Shown: positions 8,203 to 17,070, numbered from the stretch's first letter. The stretch is 64,000 nucleotides of DNA from Candidatus Chlorohelix allophototropha (GCF_030389965.1 NZ_CP128400.1:1116001-1180000); one strand, 5' to 3'. Notes: generated by a model from the letters alone, not told the origin. Program-made: numbers and translations.

Positions 8203-9129
8203 ATGAATAAGAGCCAGCCAATAGAACCGATTGCCACAACCGCCAATAACGCTCTTTTGCTTGAAAAGGGACGGACTAAGCGGCTGAATCCCAATATAGT
8301 CTGGCTGGCTCTATCCGGCGCAGTAATGTGGCTATTCCTCAGTTTACCATTGTTGGCTTTATTGATACGCTCGGTTATAGGCGGCACGTTAGGCGAGTAT
8401 TTTTCCAAACCTTCTGTAATTAATGCGCTCCAGTTGAGTCTGCTTACCACCATGCTAACCCTTTTTTTATCCGTAATTTTCGGCACACCGCTGGCATATC
8501 TAATGGCGCGTTATCGTTTTCCGGGCTATCGCTGGCTGGATACTCTATTAGAGTTACCGATGGTATTACCTCCCGCAGTGGCGGGCGTAGCATTGTTAAT
8601 TACGCTCGGTAGGCGCGGCTGGATCGGGCAATGGCTCGACCAGCAATTCAACCTCACTATCGGCTTTACCACTACGGCGGTGGTACTGGCGCAAACTTTT
8701 GTTGCTGCCCCTTTCTACATAAAAGCCGCAAAAGCCGGGTTCGAGTCGGTTGACCGAAACCTCGAAACGGTAGCGGCATGCCTCGGTACGAGTTGGTTCC
8801 AAATCTTCTTGCGTGTAACCGTGCCACTGGCTTTACCTTCGCTGCTAGGCGGAATGGTAATGACATGGGCAAGGGCGTTGGGCGAGTTTGGCGCAACCAT
8901 TATGTTTGCCGGAAACTTCTCAGGACGCACTCAGACCATGCCGCTGGCGATATACGCCGCCTTTGATGGGTCGGGGGGATTAGACGAAGCGGTAACCCTC
9001 TCGGTTATATTAGTGGTGGTATCCTTCGCGGTTTTGCTTACCTTCAAATGGCTATCCCGCTCAGGCGCAAGAGCATGGTCGGATGAGTCGCACCCGGTCG
9101 AAGAGCACGGCTTAGAGGTTTTGCCATGA
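8203..9129 (+). CDS. modB: Molybdate ABC transporter, permease
   Basis: This 308-residue inner-membrane permease has about six membrane helices, beginning with VWLALSGAVMWLFLSLPLLALLI. The EAA loop that docks on the ATPase is visible as ETVAACLGTSWFQIFLRVTVPLALPSLLGG. The MVLPPAVAGVALL segment is typical of ModB/CysT permeases. It lies 22 bases after modA with AAGGAA before its ATG, and its stop overlaps the modC start (ATGA), which indicates translational coupling. The N-terminal cytoplasmic tail of about 35 residues is slightly longer than usual. Confidence 0.93.
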   Translation: MNKSQPIEPIATTANNALLLEKGRTKRLNPNIVWLALSGAVMWLFLSLPLLALLIRSVIGGTLGEYFSKPSVINALQLSLLTTMLTLFLSVIFGTPLAYLMARYRFPGYRWLDTLLELPMVLPPAVAGVALLITLGRRGWIGQWLDQQFNLTIGFTTTAVVLAQTFVAAPFYIKAAKAGFESVDRNLETVAACLGTSWFQIFLRVTVPLALPSLLGGMVMTWARALGEFGATIMFAGNFSGRTQTMPLAIYAAFDGSGGLDEAVTLSVILVVVSFAVLLTFKWLSRSGARAWSDESHPVEEHGLEVLP

Positions 9130-10247
9130 AACCGCTAGAACTGGCTATCCGAAAACGACTTAAAAGCTTCACGTTAGAAGCAGAATTGAGCTTGAGCGAA
9201 GAGGAAGCCAGAGTACTGGTGCTTTTCGGGGCAAGCGGCAGCGGCAAAAGTGTGACGCTCAAGTGTATAGCAGGGGTTATAGAGCCGGATGCGGGCTATA
9301 TCGCTATCTCCGGCAGAGCAATATTTGATAGCCGTCAAAACCTGAGCGTAAAGATTCAGAAGCGCAATGTGGGATATGTTCCTCAAAATTACGCGCTATT
9401 CCCACACCTTACCGTTGAGCAGAATATAGCTTTTGGGTTGCGCCACGCAGAGCGGGTAACCACAACAAAGCGTGTGCGGGAATTGCTAGGCTTGATGCAA
9501 CTTGACGGGCTAGAAAAGTTTTATCCGCGTCAGTTATCGGGCGGGCAGCAGCAAAGAGTGGCTTTTGCCCGCGCCCTTGCGCCACGCCCCTCTATTTTGT
9601 TGCTGGACGAGCCGTTCTCCGCGCTGGATGGCAATATCCGCGCCGAATTACGCCAGAATTTGGCGCATCTCAGCCGCGAGCTTGCTATTCCGGTGGTATT
9701 TATTACCCACGACCTTGAAGAAGCTTATATGCTGGCTGACAAACTAGCGGTGCTAGATAAGGGGCAACTTTTGCAAAGCGGTAGCCGTGACCAGATTTTT
9801 TACCACCCTACCAGCGAACGTGTAGCACGGCTACTGGGTATTCGTAATATAATTGCCGGGAAAGTTACAGAAGTGAGCAGCGAGAGGGGAACAGTGCTGG
9901 TGAACTGTGGCGGGTTAATGCTTGAAGCAGCCATCAGGCAAGAGCAAAAAATACCACTACCGGGAACTAAGCTTAAAGTGTGCTTGCGCCCTGAAAGTTT
10001 GGAACTTGTACGTACCAACGCGGAAGAGGCACACAATTGTTTCCGGGGAATCATCACCGAAGAAGTGGCGCGGGGTTCGCTATATACAGTATATTTTGCC
10101 CCGATTGTAGGGGATATGACAGTAGTTCCGCCCCTCGAAATAGAATTACCTGCTCGCCAGTACCTTGCGCTTAAGAGTATGGATTCCGGGCAATGGCGAG
10201 TTAGGCTGGCTTCTAGTACAGCTCATTTAATCTTTTCAGAGGTTTAA
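9126..10247 (+). CDS. modC: Molybdate ABC transporter, ATP-binding protein
   Basis: This 373-residue ABC ATPase has Walker A GASGSGKS (35-42), the Q-loop in VGYVPQNYALFPH, the signature LSGGQQQR, Walker B ILLLDEPFSALD and the switch histidine in FITHDLEE. A C-terminal extension of about 130 residues has the beta-rich TOBE/MOP-like character of ModC and CysA proteins, where oxyanion can bind and inhibit transport. The start codon overlaps the modB stop by 4 bases. The ATPase powers uptake through ModB. The C-terminal part is less conserved than the core, so direct molybdate sensing is an inference. Confidence 0.92.
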   Translation: MKPLELAIRKRLKSFTLEAELSLSEEEARVLVLFGASGSGKSVTLKCIAGVIEPDAGYIAISGRAIFDSRQNLSVKIQKRNVGYVPQNYALFPHLTVEQNIAFGLRHAERVTTTKRVRELLGLMQLDGLEKFYPRQLSGGQQQRVAFARALAPRPSILLLDEPFSALDGNIRAELRQNLAHLSRELAIPVVFITHDLEEAYMLADKLAVLDKGQLLQSGSRDQIFYHPTSERVARLLGIRNIIAGKVTEVSSERGTVLVNCGGLMLEAAIRQEQKIPLPGTKLKVCLRPESLELVRTNAEEAHNCFRGIITEEVARGSLYTVYFAPIVGDMTVVPPLEIELPARQYLALKSMDSGQWRVRLASSTAHLIFSEV

Positions 10248-10252
10248 AAGTA

Positions 10253-10849
10253 ATGACGATCGAAGCTGAAAACGTCACCAAAGGAAAAAGCAAAAAATCA
10301 CCGCTCCAACCAGAACGCCCCGCTACTGAACTTGCTTTGCTAGGGTTGTTATGCGAAGGAGCAAGTCACGGCTACGAACTGACGCGCCATTTCAGCGAAG
10401 ATACCGAACTGGCACAGGTATGCCAACTGGAAATGAGCCTGCTCTATGCCCTACTCAAGAAGTTGGAAAAGGAAGGTTTGGTGATAGGGCATGAAGAACC
10501 TGTAAGCGAACACAAAACCCGCCATGTGGTTGAGTTGAGCGAAGAAGGCAAACAGCTATTTGAGAAATGGCTCGCGCAACCCGTAAAACGCACTCGCGAG
10601 ATGCGACTCGATTTTCTGGTCAAACTCTATTTTGCGCGGAGGCGAGGAGGCACGGAGGCAATTGCGCTAGTAAAACGCCAATACGATTACAACCTCAGTT
10701 TGTTAAACCACCTCAAGGAAGAACGCAAGAAATTACAAAACCAAGAGAGTAACATGTACACACGCTGGGTGCTAGAATTCAGAATGGAACAGAATGAAGG
10801 CTCGTTGCGGTGGTTAGCTTCTTGTCAGAAAGAGCTTGCCGGGGAATAA
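10253..10849 (+). CDS. PadR-family transcriptional regulator of the mod operon
   Basis: This 198-residue protein begins 5 bases after modC and is surely co-transcribed. Residues about 22-105 form the PadR winged helix: ATELALLGLLCEGASHGYEL, then LEMSLLYALLKKLEKEGLV as recognition region, then the wing KTRHVVELSEEGKQLFEKWL. The C-terminal half (about 110-198) is helical and probably dimerises, as in PadR subfamily 2 or Vir-type members. It has no molybdate-binding MOP domain, so it is not a ModE. The palindromes at the operon promoter make autoregulation the simplest model. The inducing ligand is unknown. Confidence 0.85.
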   Translation: MTIEAENVTKGKSKKSPLQPERPATELALLGLLCEGASHGYELTRHFSEDTELAQVCQLEMSLLYALLKKLEKEGLVIGHEEPVSEHKTRHVVELSEEGKQLFEKWLAQPVKRTREMRLDFLVKLYFARRRGGTEAIALVKRQYDYNLSLLNHLKEERKKLQNQESNMYTRWVLEFRMEQNEGSLRWLASCQKELAGE

Positions 10850-11246
10850 ACTTCATTTCTAACTCTGGTATAGAGGCAAGTTGCTCAAGCAAGTTGTCTG
10901 GAATTTTCCTCTTCTAAATAAAAGGGGGCAACCCCAAAAGGTCGCCCGGCAAACCACACAATACACGGCTTAAAAGGGACAGGTACAGGGCTTTAAGACT
11001 GCGATGGGTGTAAACGTGGACGTAGCATCTTAACGAGCATCCATATCGTGCCCCATGATTTTTGCTTGAAAAAAAGTAATCCGATAAATGCTTCCATTCC
11101 CAACCACCTGTAGTTAAAATTCAAATAGATAATAGGAAAATGAATTATGTGTGCTCCTTTATATTATCCGCTATACTGCTTTTGTATCGAGTAGCTTTTA
11201 CTACAAAAAAAGATGTTTAGAACCTGTATTTTCTTCACAAGAATAT
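10850..11246. other. Intergenic region between mod operon and DraG-like gene
   Basis: This stretch of about 400 bases holds one possible 34-codon ORF on the minus strand (10993-11097) and a very short GGGG/CCCC hairpin at 10925-10935 that might end it. An in-frame extension of the downstream gene reaches 11151 but encodes no recognisable domain. No RNA gene or clear promoter was seen. Confidence 0.5.
10993..11097 (-). CDS. Possible 34-residue small membrane-associated protein
   Basis: The minus strand encodes a 34-residue peptide beginning MEAFIGLLFFKQKSW and ending with a basic, Pro-containing tail. AGGTGG lies about 8 bases before the ATG, a plausible ribosome-binding site. The N-terminal half is hydrophobic with a Trp, and the C-terminal half is basic, a layout common in small membrane peptides. 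The window contains other small membrane proteins with good ribosome sites, which makes this worth recording. It has no recognised family and could be chance. Confidence 0.3.
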   Translation of the reverse strand: MEAFIGLLFFKQKSWGTIWMLVKMLRPRLHPSQS

Positions 11247-12002
11247 ATGACAAACTATTTAGATAATTTTAAGGGCGCTTTGTTGGGTTTCAGCCTGAAT
11301 AGCGCTAACCAAACGAGCGCGGTATTCGAAAGCCTTCGCGCCGGGTTGCGTGCCGGGCTGTACAAGGTTTTTGCGCCGTTAACCGAAGAGGATAAAGCGC
11401 TGGCACGCCAACCAGCCGACCCGCTTAAGGTGGCGCAGGCGTTGGGAATTGCAGATACCACGCAAGCAATGCTGGTTTTTGAAAGTCAAATACTATTGGG
11501 GCATGCGGTGCGCCTAATGTGCCGCCATGAACTGTTGCCCGAAGATTTGATGAGCGCGGTAATCGACTTTCTACCGCCCGGTGGCATTTTTGAGAATCCG
11601 TTGCGGGCAAAGTTGCTGGTGGCTCAGGATTATCTCGAAGAGCGGCAAACGCTGGTTGATAATATGCTGGCGGGCGATTTGGAACTTGATTTGTTAGAAA
11701 TTGACGGGCGAAATGCCAGACGTTGCGGGGCGGGCGCAAATATCGAAGAAGCAGTAGCAGCGGCTTTCTACGCTGTAACCGCACGCAAAAACAGCTTTGA
11801 AGAGGCAGTTACGGTGGCGCTTTCAGCCGGAAATCCCACTTTAAGCGCTGCTATTTGCGGAGCAATTGCCGGAGCATATCATGGCATAAAAGCCATCCCG
11901 ACCGAATGGTTGGACAAATTGGAGATTCGGGCTATAATCGAGGAAACCGCGCGCGAATTGCATGCCAATTCAATTAAAAACATCGAAAAGGATACCCAAT
12001 GA
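11247..12002 (+). CDS. ADP-ribosylglycohydrolase (DraG)-family protein lacking the metal-binding motifs
   Basis: This 251-residue protein is read from the ATG at 11247, because the family domain starts with YLDxFKGALLG right after Met; upstream codons look unrelated. The all-helical DraG fold is recognisable at both ends: LDNFKGALLGFSL at the start and SAAICGAIAGAYHGIKAIPTEWLDKLE near the C-terminus. True enzymes have GDAxG and DDT motifs near the N-terminus and GGDTDT before the AAIxGAIAGA helix, which bind two metals. Here these read LNSAN and AGNPTLS, so the di-metal site is gone. It is probably a non-catalytic ADP-ribose-fold or structural protein. Its last four bases overlap the translin gene, giving tight coupling. 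Confidence 0.72.
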   Translation: MTNYLDNFKGALLGFSLNSANQTSAVFESLRAGLRAGLYKVFAPLTEEDKALARQPADPLKVAQALGIADTTQAMLVFESQILLGHAVRLMCRHELLPEDLMSAVIDFLPPGGIFENPLRAKLLVAQDYLEERQTLVDNMLAGDLELDLLEIDGRNARRCGAGANIEEAVAAAFYAVTARKNSFEEAVTVALSAGNPTLSAAICGAIAGAYHGIKAIPTEWLDKLEIRAIIEETARELHANSIKNIEKDTQ

Positions 12003-12655
12003 GTGACAACAGCAGCGCTATTGAAGCCACTATTTCGGCTATTGCAGCGCGCATAGAGCAAAAAAACGCCGCCCGTGAAAAGGCTTTAGCCGAATCGCGG
12101 CAGGTAATTCGCAACGCCGCTAATTCCATTCGGGCACTCCATCGCCACGAGTTTGAACAAGCGGCGGAAATGTTGGAACAAGGGCGTACTTTATTGCTCG
12201 GCTTGAAAAATGTCCTATCCTCTTTCCCGGATATATACTGGGCGGGCTATGTACAAGACGCGCAAAAGGAATATTCGGAAGCTCGCCTGACCTATGCGCT
12301 GGTTCGTGGCGAAGTTTTGCCCTTACCGGAAACGCTAGGGGTGGAAGATGCGCCCTACCTGAATGCACTTGCCGAAGCCGCCAGCGAACTGAGGCGCTAT
12401 ATTCTTGATCTAATCCGGCATGGCGCAGAACACAACGAAGAATGTGAAAAATTGCTGGAAAAGATGGACGAAGTATATAGCCGTCTCGTTACGGTAGATT
12501 ACCCGGATGTGCTTACCGGGGGCTTGCGCCGTACTACCGACCAGTTACGGGGGGTGCTAGAACGCACCAGAGGCGACCTTACCCTTACCCTACGTCAGCG
12601 CGTGCTTGAGCTTGCTCTCGCAAGATATAATGCGTCTGTAGATGGAAAGCTCTAA
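11999..12655 (+). CDS. Bacterial translin-superfamily protein
   Basis: This 218-residue, mostly helical protein matches the prokaryotic translin group. GRTLLLGLKNVLSSFPDIYWAGYVQDAQKEY (split here by family blocks), EARLTYALVRGEVLPLPETLGVEDAPYLNALAEAASELRRYILDLIRHG, and the C-terminal VDYPDVLTGGLRRTTDQLRGVLERTRGDLT are characteristic. Translin proteins form ring-like oligomers that bind RNA or single-stranded DNA, and with TRAX act as an endoribonuclease in eukaryotes. Acidic residues in the GEVLP/YLNALAEA helix could be the equivalent site, but activity is not proven from sequence. ATG overlaps the stop of the upstream DraG-like gene (ATGA), so equal expression and perhaps physical contact are likely. 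Confidence 0.85.
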   Translation: MSDNSSAIEATISAIAARIEQKNAAREKALAESRQVIRNAANSIRALHRHEFEQAAEMLEQGRTLLLGLKNVLSSFPDIYWAGYVQDAQKEYSEARLTYALVRGEVLPLPETLGVEDAPYLNALAEAASELRRYILDLIRHGAEHNEECEKLLEKMDEVYSRLVTVDYPDVLTGGLRRTTDQLRGVLERTRGDLTLTLRQRVLELALARYNASVDGKL

Positions 12656-12712
12656 CCTTACTAAAACTCTGATTAATTCAAGCATGAAACCGTATAAAGG
12701 ATACGGACAAGA

Positions 12713-14014
12713 ATGGAAGCTACTACTGTTTCAGTTCAGAAACCCAATAAATTGCTCGAAGCGCTAAACCGTGCGGTTGATGAAATTTGGGATGTGCCGC
12801 CCCTGTGTGTCAGTCCCGTTGGGCGACCCAGACCCTATCCCCTTTTTACCTTTATCGGACCAACCGCTACTGACCCAGAAAAAGGGCATGTTTTTATCTC
12901 TAATACTTTCGACCTCATGCTGGAATCAGCCTCTTTTGACAAAGAGGCATTGACCCTGCAAGCTGCTATCCTGTATTACCGCCCCGGTCAATGGATCGAG
13001 CAATATAGCTGGAATTTTAACTTGCCCGACCTTGAGCGATACATCCGCCACGCTAAAGGCGAAATTATCCAATCTGTGTTAGGACTGTGGCTACGCCATA
13101 ACACGTCAAATGCCAGCTATGCGTTGATGAGTGAGCGTATATCGCAACTCCTGCGAGACTCTTCTAGCCATAGCAAGCCCGACCTTTACAAACCCACTTT
13201 GATTGACCTGATTTTGAGCTTGCTGGAAGATCAATCGCTTGAAGCTTCGGAAATAATCCAACAAATGATTGCCGGAGCGATGGGCATTGCAAAACCGGGG
13301 GCGGTGGAAGAGCCTGAATTGAGAAAATATTACCCGCAGCTATTTTATCGGCTGTGGAAGGAAAAGATTTTCGACTACTCTGAATACAAACAAGCTATTT
13401 ATGCCCTTCCCAGCGTAATTGAAGACTTTAATCTCGCACCCGGTAATAGCACAGTAGCAGATGCCTACCACGACCTACCAAGCGATTTCGTGGCAGTTTT
13501 GAAAAGCTTCAGGCGTTCACTGGCAGTGGAGTTGGTAGAAAAGGTGACACAAGGGGATGAGCAAGCGGCAGCACTGCTCAAGCTTTACAATGATTTGCAC
13601 GGCAGCGAGTGGCTGTTGAGGGCGTGCGCCTATATTGAAGAAAAGAAGTTGGGGCATTTGCCTCCTTCTAATCGCTGGCGCACCAACAAAAGCCCCGCCA
13701 GCGCCATCGTTAAGTTGTGCATGGCATTGCACGACCCTGACGAAGATAAAGGGCAGGCAATCGAGTTCTTAAGACAGTACCAAGCTAAAACCCTGCTCGA
13801 AGTGCTACCTTACGCCCATGATTTTCAAAGCTGGATTTGCGAAGCGTTAGGTTGGCAGGGCGCGGCGGAACTTGTGCGCCTCGTAGAACACAATATCACC
13901 GATGAAGATTTACCGCGCATTGCCAAAGAGCATTTTGAGGCAATTTACGACACTTTTCACTACCATTTCCCTACCCGGCGCAAATTGCTGGATCAGTTCA
14001 AAGCCCAACTTTAG
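12713..14014 (+). CDS. Uncharacterised 433-residue cytoplasmic protein
   Basis: I do not recognise this protein. It has no signal peptide or membrane segment and is rich in predicted helix. The first part has VPPLCVSPVGRPRPYPLFTFIGP and a VFISNTFDLMLESASFDKEALTLQAAILYYRPGQW stretch (family unknown). The middle is acidic and leucine-rich (LIDLILSLLEDQSL), and the end has FLRQYQAKTLLEVLPYAHDFQ. An AAGGA sequence lies about 11 bases before the ATG, 57 bases after the translin stop. It therefore probably shares a transcript with the DraG-like and translin genes. The N-terminal third faintly resembles helical metalloprotease-type proteins, but no HExxH is present. Function is unknown. Confidence 0.75.
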   Translation: MEATTVSVQKPNKLLEALNRAVDEIWDVPPLCVSPVGRPRPYPLFTFIGPTATDPEKGHVFISNTFDLMLESASFDKEALTLQAAILYYRPGQWIEQYSWNFNLPDLERYIRHAKGEIIQSVLGLWLRHNTSNASYALMSERISQLLRDSSSHSKPDLYKPTLIDLILSLLEDQSLEASEIIQQMIAGAMGIAKPGAVEEPELRKYYPQLFYRLWKEKIFDYSEYKQAIYALPSVIEDFNLAPGNSTVADAYHDLPSDFVAVLKSFRRSLAVELVEKVTQGDEQAAALLKLYNDLHGSEWLLRACAYIEEKKLGHLPPSNRWRTNKSPASAIVKLCMALHDPDEDKGQAIEFLRQYQAKTLLEVLPYAHDFQSWICEALGWQGAAELVRLVEHNITDEDLPRIAKEHFEAIYDTFHYHFPTRRKLLDQFKAQL

Positions 14015-14017
14015 TTA

Positions 14018-14665
14018 TCAGGCGAAACGCAGAAATTGCAGCAACTCTTGATAATGACTAAAGACGAAATCCGGTTGGGTGGCGCGTAAAGCTTCAAAAT
14101 CATAGTAAGGGGCGTTTTGTTTTGGCAGGAACAGGGCAGTAGCGGTTCCTGCCGCCTTCCCTGCCTTTATATCCACTTCATAGTCGCCTACGAAAATCGT
14201 ATCTTCGGCATTAACCTTGAGCCTATCCAAAGCCAGCCAAACCGGTTCAGGGCTAGGTTTGAATTCTATAGTATCGCCCGCCGCTACTACCGCCCCGAAA
14301 TACTTTGCGATACCTAGCTTCTTCAGTGAATGTTCTACCTGATTGCGGTAGGAAGAAGTGACCATCCCAATATTCATGCCCGCATTCCGGCAACTCTCCA
14401 GCAATTCCACTACCAACGGATAAAGTTCAGCATGCGTCCATGCTTGCGCTAATCCTTCCTCCACCAATTTATCCACTATTTCAGGAGAAGGCAGCTTATA
14501 ATAAGCGCAAAGCTCGGTATAGGAAGTATAAAACCAATGTTCGATTAGCTCTGAATCATCCAGATTCAGCCCACACACACGAGTAGCATAGCGGTAGGCT
14601 TCTAGCCATAAATCCAACGAAGGGGTGAGTGTGCCGTCAAAGTCGAAAAGAATCGTTTTGTACAT
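14018..14665 (-). CDS. HAD-superfamily phosphatase (phosphoglycolate phosphatase-like)
   Basis: This 215-residue HAD hydrolase has motif I FDFDGTLTP (nucleophile and acid/base Asp at residues 8 and 10), motif II MVTSSY, motif III lysine in EFKPSPEPV, and motif IV VGDYEVDIKAGKAAG. The helical cap inserted after motif I fits the Gph/PGM-like subfamily, which acts on small phosphate esters. The start is backed by GAGG 5 bases before ATG. It is convergent with the 433-residue gene, and only 3 bases separate the stops. The substrate cannot be read from sequence; phosphoglycolate or another sugar phosphate is typical. Confidence 0.88.
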   Translation of the reverse strand: MYKTILFDFDGTLTPSLDLWLEAYRYATRVCGLNLDDSELIEHWFYTSYTELCAYYKLPSPEIVDKLVEEGLAQAWTHAELYPLVVELLESCRNAGMNIGMVTSSYRNQVEHSLKKLGIAKYFGAVVAAGDTIEFKPSPEPVWLALDRLKVNAEDTIFVGDYEVDIKAGKAAGTATALFLPKQNAPYYDFEALRATQPDFVFSHYQELLQFLRFA

Positions 14666-14703
14666 TTATTCCTCAATCTCTAAATTTAGCCTAGCTCTGA
14701 ATC

Positions 14704-16272
14704 TCAAGTAATCCCATAAACTTCAAAATCCCCTTTTGGGCTGCGATACAGCAGGGGAAAGAGTTTGTTTTCGGGCGCTTGCAACAAAGCGGGATACAAG
14801 CCCATGCGCTCGGTTATAACAATATAACCTGCCTTATAGCGGTGCGCTACTTCCAACAGCGTGGTAAGGCTCTCATTGGCGGGAAGACGAATACCGGGCA
14901 ATCCGCTTACATAATTCAGGGTAGAGGGTTGGTTGGTGATTACCGGAACGGGTGGGTGCTGCGATAACCAAATATTTATCTCGTTAAACAGGGCAGTTTC
15001 AGTGCGATGGGTTTGCACCACACTCACCGCGCTGGTTGCCAACCATAAAATGCTTGCCAGCAAAAAGAAGCCCAACAGAAACCCGTAAATTGAGCGGGAA
15101 GCCACTTTGAGGTGAGGTGACAACCACAAGGCGAAGCGTTGTAGCGCGTAAATTTCTCCCACTGCCAGAAAGGGGGCACAACTCCCGGCAGAGTGATAGT
15201 AACTGCCGTTGGTGCTGGCGACTCCAAAGATTAGCGGCAAACCCAGAAAAAGTAGCAGCGTATAAAAAGCAGCAGGACGAACCCCTGCGAACCGTCGCGC
15301 CAGTAGCCACAAGCCGATTGCGGCAGGTATAACACTGGGTATAAACATTATGTCAAGTGTACCACGCCACGCTACCAGCAAGGCTTCCACCCGAACCATC
15401 GCTATCTTTCCTAAGCCACCTTCCAACCATGTCTGAAAGTTTAAGGGAGTGGAGTAGTTAAAAAGGCTCTCATAATCGAACAGGAAAATAGTTTGAGTTC
15501 CGGCAGGCGAGGAGATATAGCCAAATTCCAGCAGATTGCGCAGCGACCAAATTCCAACCGGGATAGCTACCCCTATCGCTCCAAAAACTGCTTCGCGCCA
15601 GCTTTCGTGGTTGGCACGTTTCCCAAATAGGCGCGGCAACAACAGCATAAACCATACCAACCCTGCAAAAAGAGCGGGAGTGCGCGCCAGATAAGCGATG
15701 CCCAGCAATAGACCGGTTGCAAAAGCGGTGAGCGGTTTTAGCGGTGGACGGGTGAGCAGCAGGAAAGCAACCACCACCGGAACAGCGTACAACATTGAGC
15801 TATCCGGTAGAGTGGATTGATAAGCCAACAAAGGGCTAAAAACCAGCAAAGCCCCTGCCAGCACGCCAACCCAAGCGGCATTTTGCAAAGACAGACGGCG
15901 TGCAAATAGGTAGGCAAATGGCGGTAAAAGCGACCCGGCTAAAAGGCTGGGTAGTTGCGCCGCAAATAGATTATCTCCAAACAGCAAAAAACTAAGAGCA
16001 ATGGCAAAGGAAGAAAGCGGTTGCCAGAACTCCATGCCGGGGTGAGTAACGTTTTCAAAGCGCGGATTAAAGTTCCAGAGTATCGAAACATCCAGATTGC
16101 CGTTATGGTAAAGGCTGCGGGCTACCTGAATATAATATGCCGGGTCGTCCAGACCGGGGGAAGGCAATTGTAGCGCGTACAGCAGGCGCAGCAAAAAAGA
16201 AAGCGCAAATAACCCGAATATCACCGTTCCGGTGCGCTCAACCAGCGGCAAAGCACTTCCCCGCTTATCCAA
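14704..16272 (-). CDS. GT39-like (GT-C fold) membrane glycosyltransferase
   Basis: This 522-residue integral membrane protein has about ten hydrophobic helices. The first extracytoplasmic loop carries SPGLDDPAYYIQVARSLYHNGN, whose paired acidic residues match the catalytic loop of PMT/ArnT-type GT-C enzymes that use polyprenyl-phosphate sugars. The HPGMEFWQPLSS segment after it is also typical. The C-terminal 90 residues (after about 430) form a soluble domain. It starts at a TTG overlapping the stop of the ITPase-like gene by 8 bases, so the two are coupled. It probably transfers a sugar to a protein or lipid at the outer face of the membrane; donor and acceptor are unknown. Confidence 0.82.
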   Translation of the reverse strand: MDKRGSALPLVERTGTVIFGLFALSFLLRLLYALQLPSPGLDDPAYYIQVARSLYHNGNLDVSILWNFNPRFENVTHPGMEFWQPLSSFAIALSFLLFGDNLFAAQLPSLLAGSLLPPFAYLFARRLSLQNAAWVGVLAGALLVFSPLLAYQSTLPDSSMLYAVPVVVAFLLLTRPPLKPLTAFATGLLLGIAYLARTPALFAGLVWFMLLLPRLFGKRANHESWREAVFGAIGVAIPVGIWSLRNLLEFGYISSPAGTQTIFLFDYESLFNYSTPLNFQTWLEGGLGKIAMVRVEALLVAWRGTLDIMFIPSVIPAAIGLWLLARRFAGVRPAAFYTLLLFLGLPLIFGVASTNGSYYHSAGSCAPFLAVGEIYALQRFALWLSPHLKVASRSIYGFLLGFFLLASILWLATSAVSVVQTHRTETALFNEINIWLSQHPPVPVITNQPSTLNYVSGLPGIRLPANESLTTLLEVAHRYKAGYIVITERMGLYPALLQAPENKLFPLLYRSPKGDFEVYGIT

Positions 16273-16858
16273 AACGTTTCACCAGTTCCGACAATACCCC
16301 CCAGCGATACCACTCGGCGCGAATCTCGGCGCGTCTTTCTTGCAACGTTTCGGCATTGCCAATGCGAACGGCGGTGAGCGGTGAACCGGGCAAAATTGGG
16401 CGGAACGGTTCGCTGGCAATCGTAAAGGGGAAACGCACCTCACGATAGTGCGCAGCGCCATCAGGAGCAAGCAGCGCCCATGCTGCGAAAATATTGGCAG
16501 TGCGGCGTTCGAGCGGTACGCCTTGCATACGCTTCATCAGGTAATCAAGCCAAGTTTGGTCGTCCACCTCTTCGTTGAATTGTCCGCCCCAACGTCGGGT
16601 TTCCACGCCCGGTTCGCCGTCTAGCGCATCAATTGCCAACCCGGCATCATCGCCAAATACCCAAGGATAGTCAGGCGAATGAAAATAGCGCGCCTTTATC
16701 AGCGCATTTTCAAGCGTGGTAGCGCCCGTTTCCAGCCCACCGATATGATTCAGCCCGGCAGCAGCCAGCGTAAGGGTTTCAAAACCGGCTTCCTCAAACA
16801 AGGGCTGGAATAATAGGTACTTCATCTGATTTCTGGTTGCCATCAACATTCGGGGCAT
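16265..16858 (-). CDS. Divergent non-canonical purine NTP pyrophosphatase (RdgB/HAM1-like)
   Basis: This protein of about 197 residues has the ITPase signature in weakened form. MATRNQMKYLLFQPLFEEAG matches the N-terminal phosphate-binding segment (canonical xTxNxxK). NALIKARYF and VFGDDAGLAIDALDGEPGVETRRWGG match the metal-binding DDSGLxVDAL block followed by PGVxSARYxG. Such enzymes hydrolyse ITP, XTP or dITP to the monophosphate and protect nucleic acids. The C-terminal part is less like RdgB, where the SHR motif is not evident, so the substrate may differ. Several in-frame starts exist (16858, 16849, 16843); family alignment favours one near 16843. It is coupled to the downstream glycosyltransferase gene. 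Confidence 0.72.
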   Translation of the reverse strand: MPRMLMATRNQMKYLLFQPLFEEAGFETLTLAAAGLNHIGGLETGATTLENALIKARYFHSPDYPWVFGDDAGLAIDALDGEPGVETRRWGGQFNEEVDDQTWLDYLMKRMQGVPLERRTANIFAAWALLAPDGAAHYREVRFPFTIASEPFRPILPGSPLTAVRIGNAETLQERRAEIRAEWYRWGVLSELVKRFG

Positions 16859-17070
16859 AAGCAATTTATAATCTTCTATTTCAACAATCGTCGGAATTCA
16901 CATATTGCCAAAAGCCAGAATTGCAGTTTTAGGACATGCCAATTATAGCGTATCCACCGCCGGAATTTTTGGAAACCCAACGCCTCGATAGAATTTTATA
17001 AAAGAGTCGGGAATTTGCATTTGACTATATTTACAACCTAACACGACATAGTGAGCAGTAAATAAGTCTA

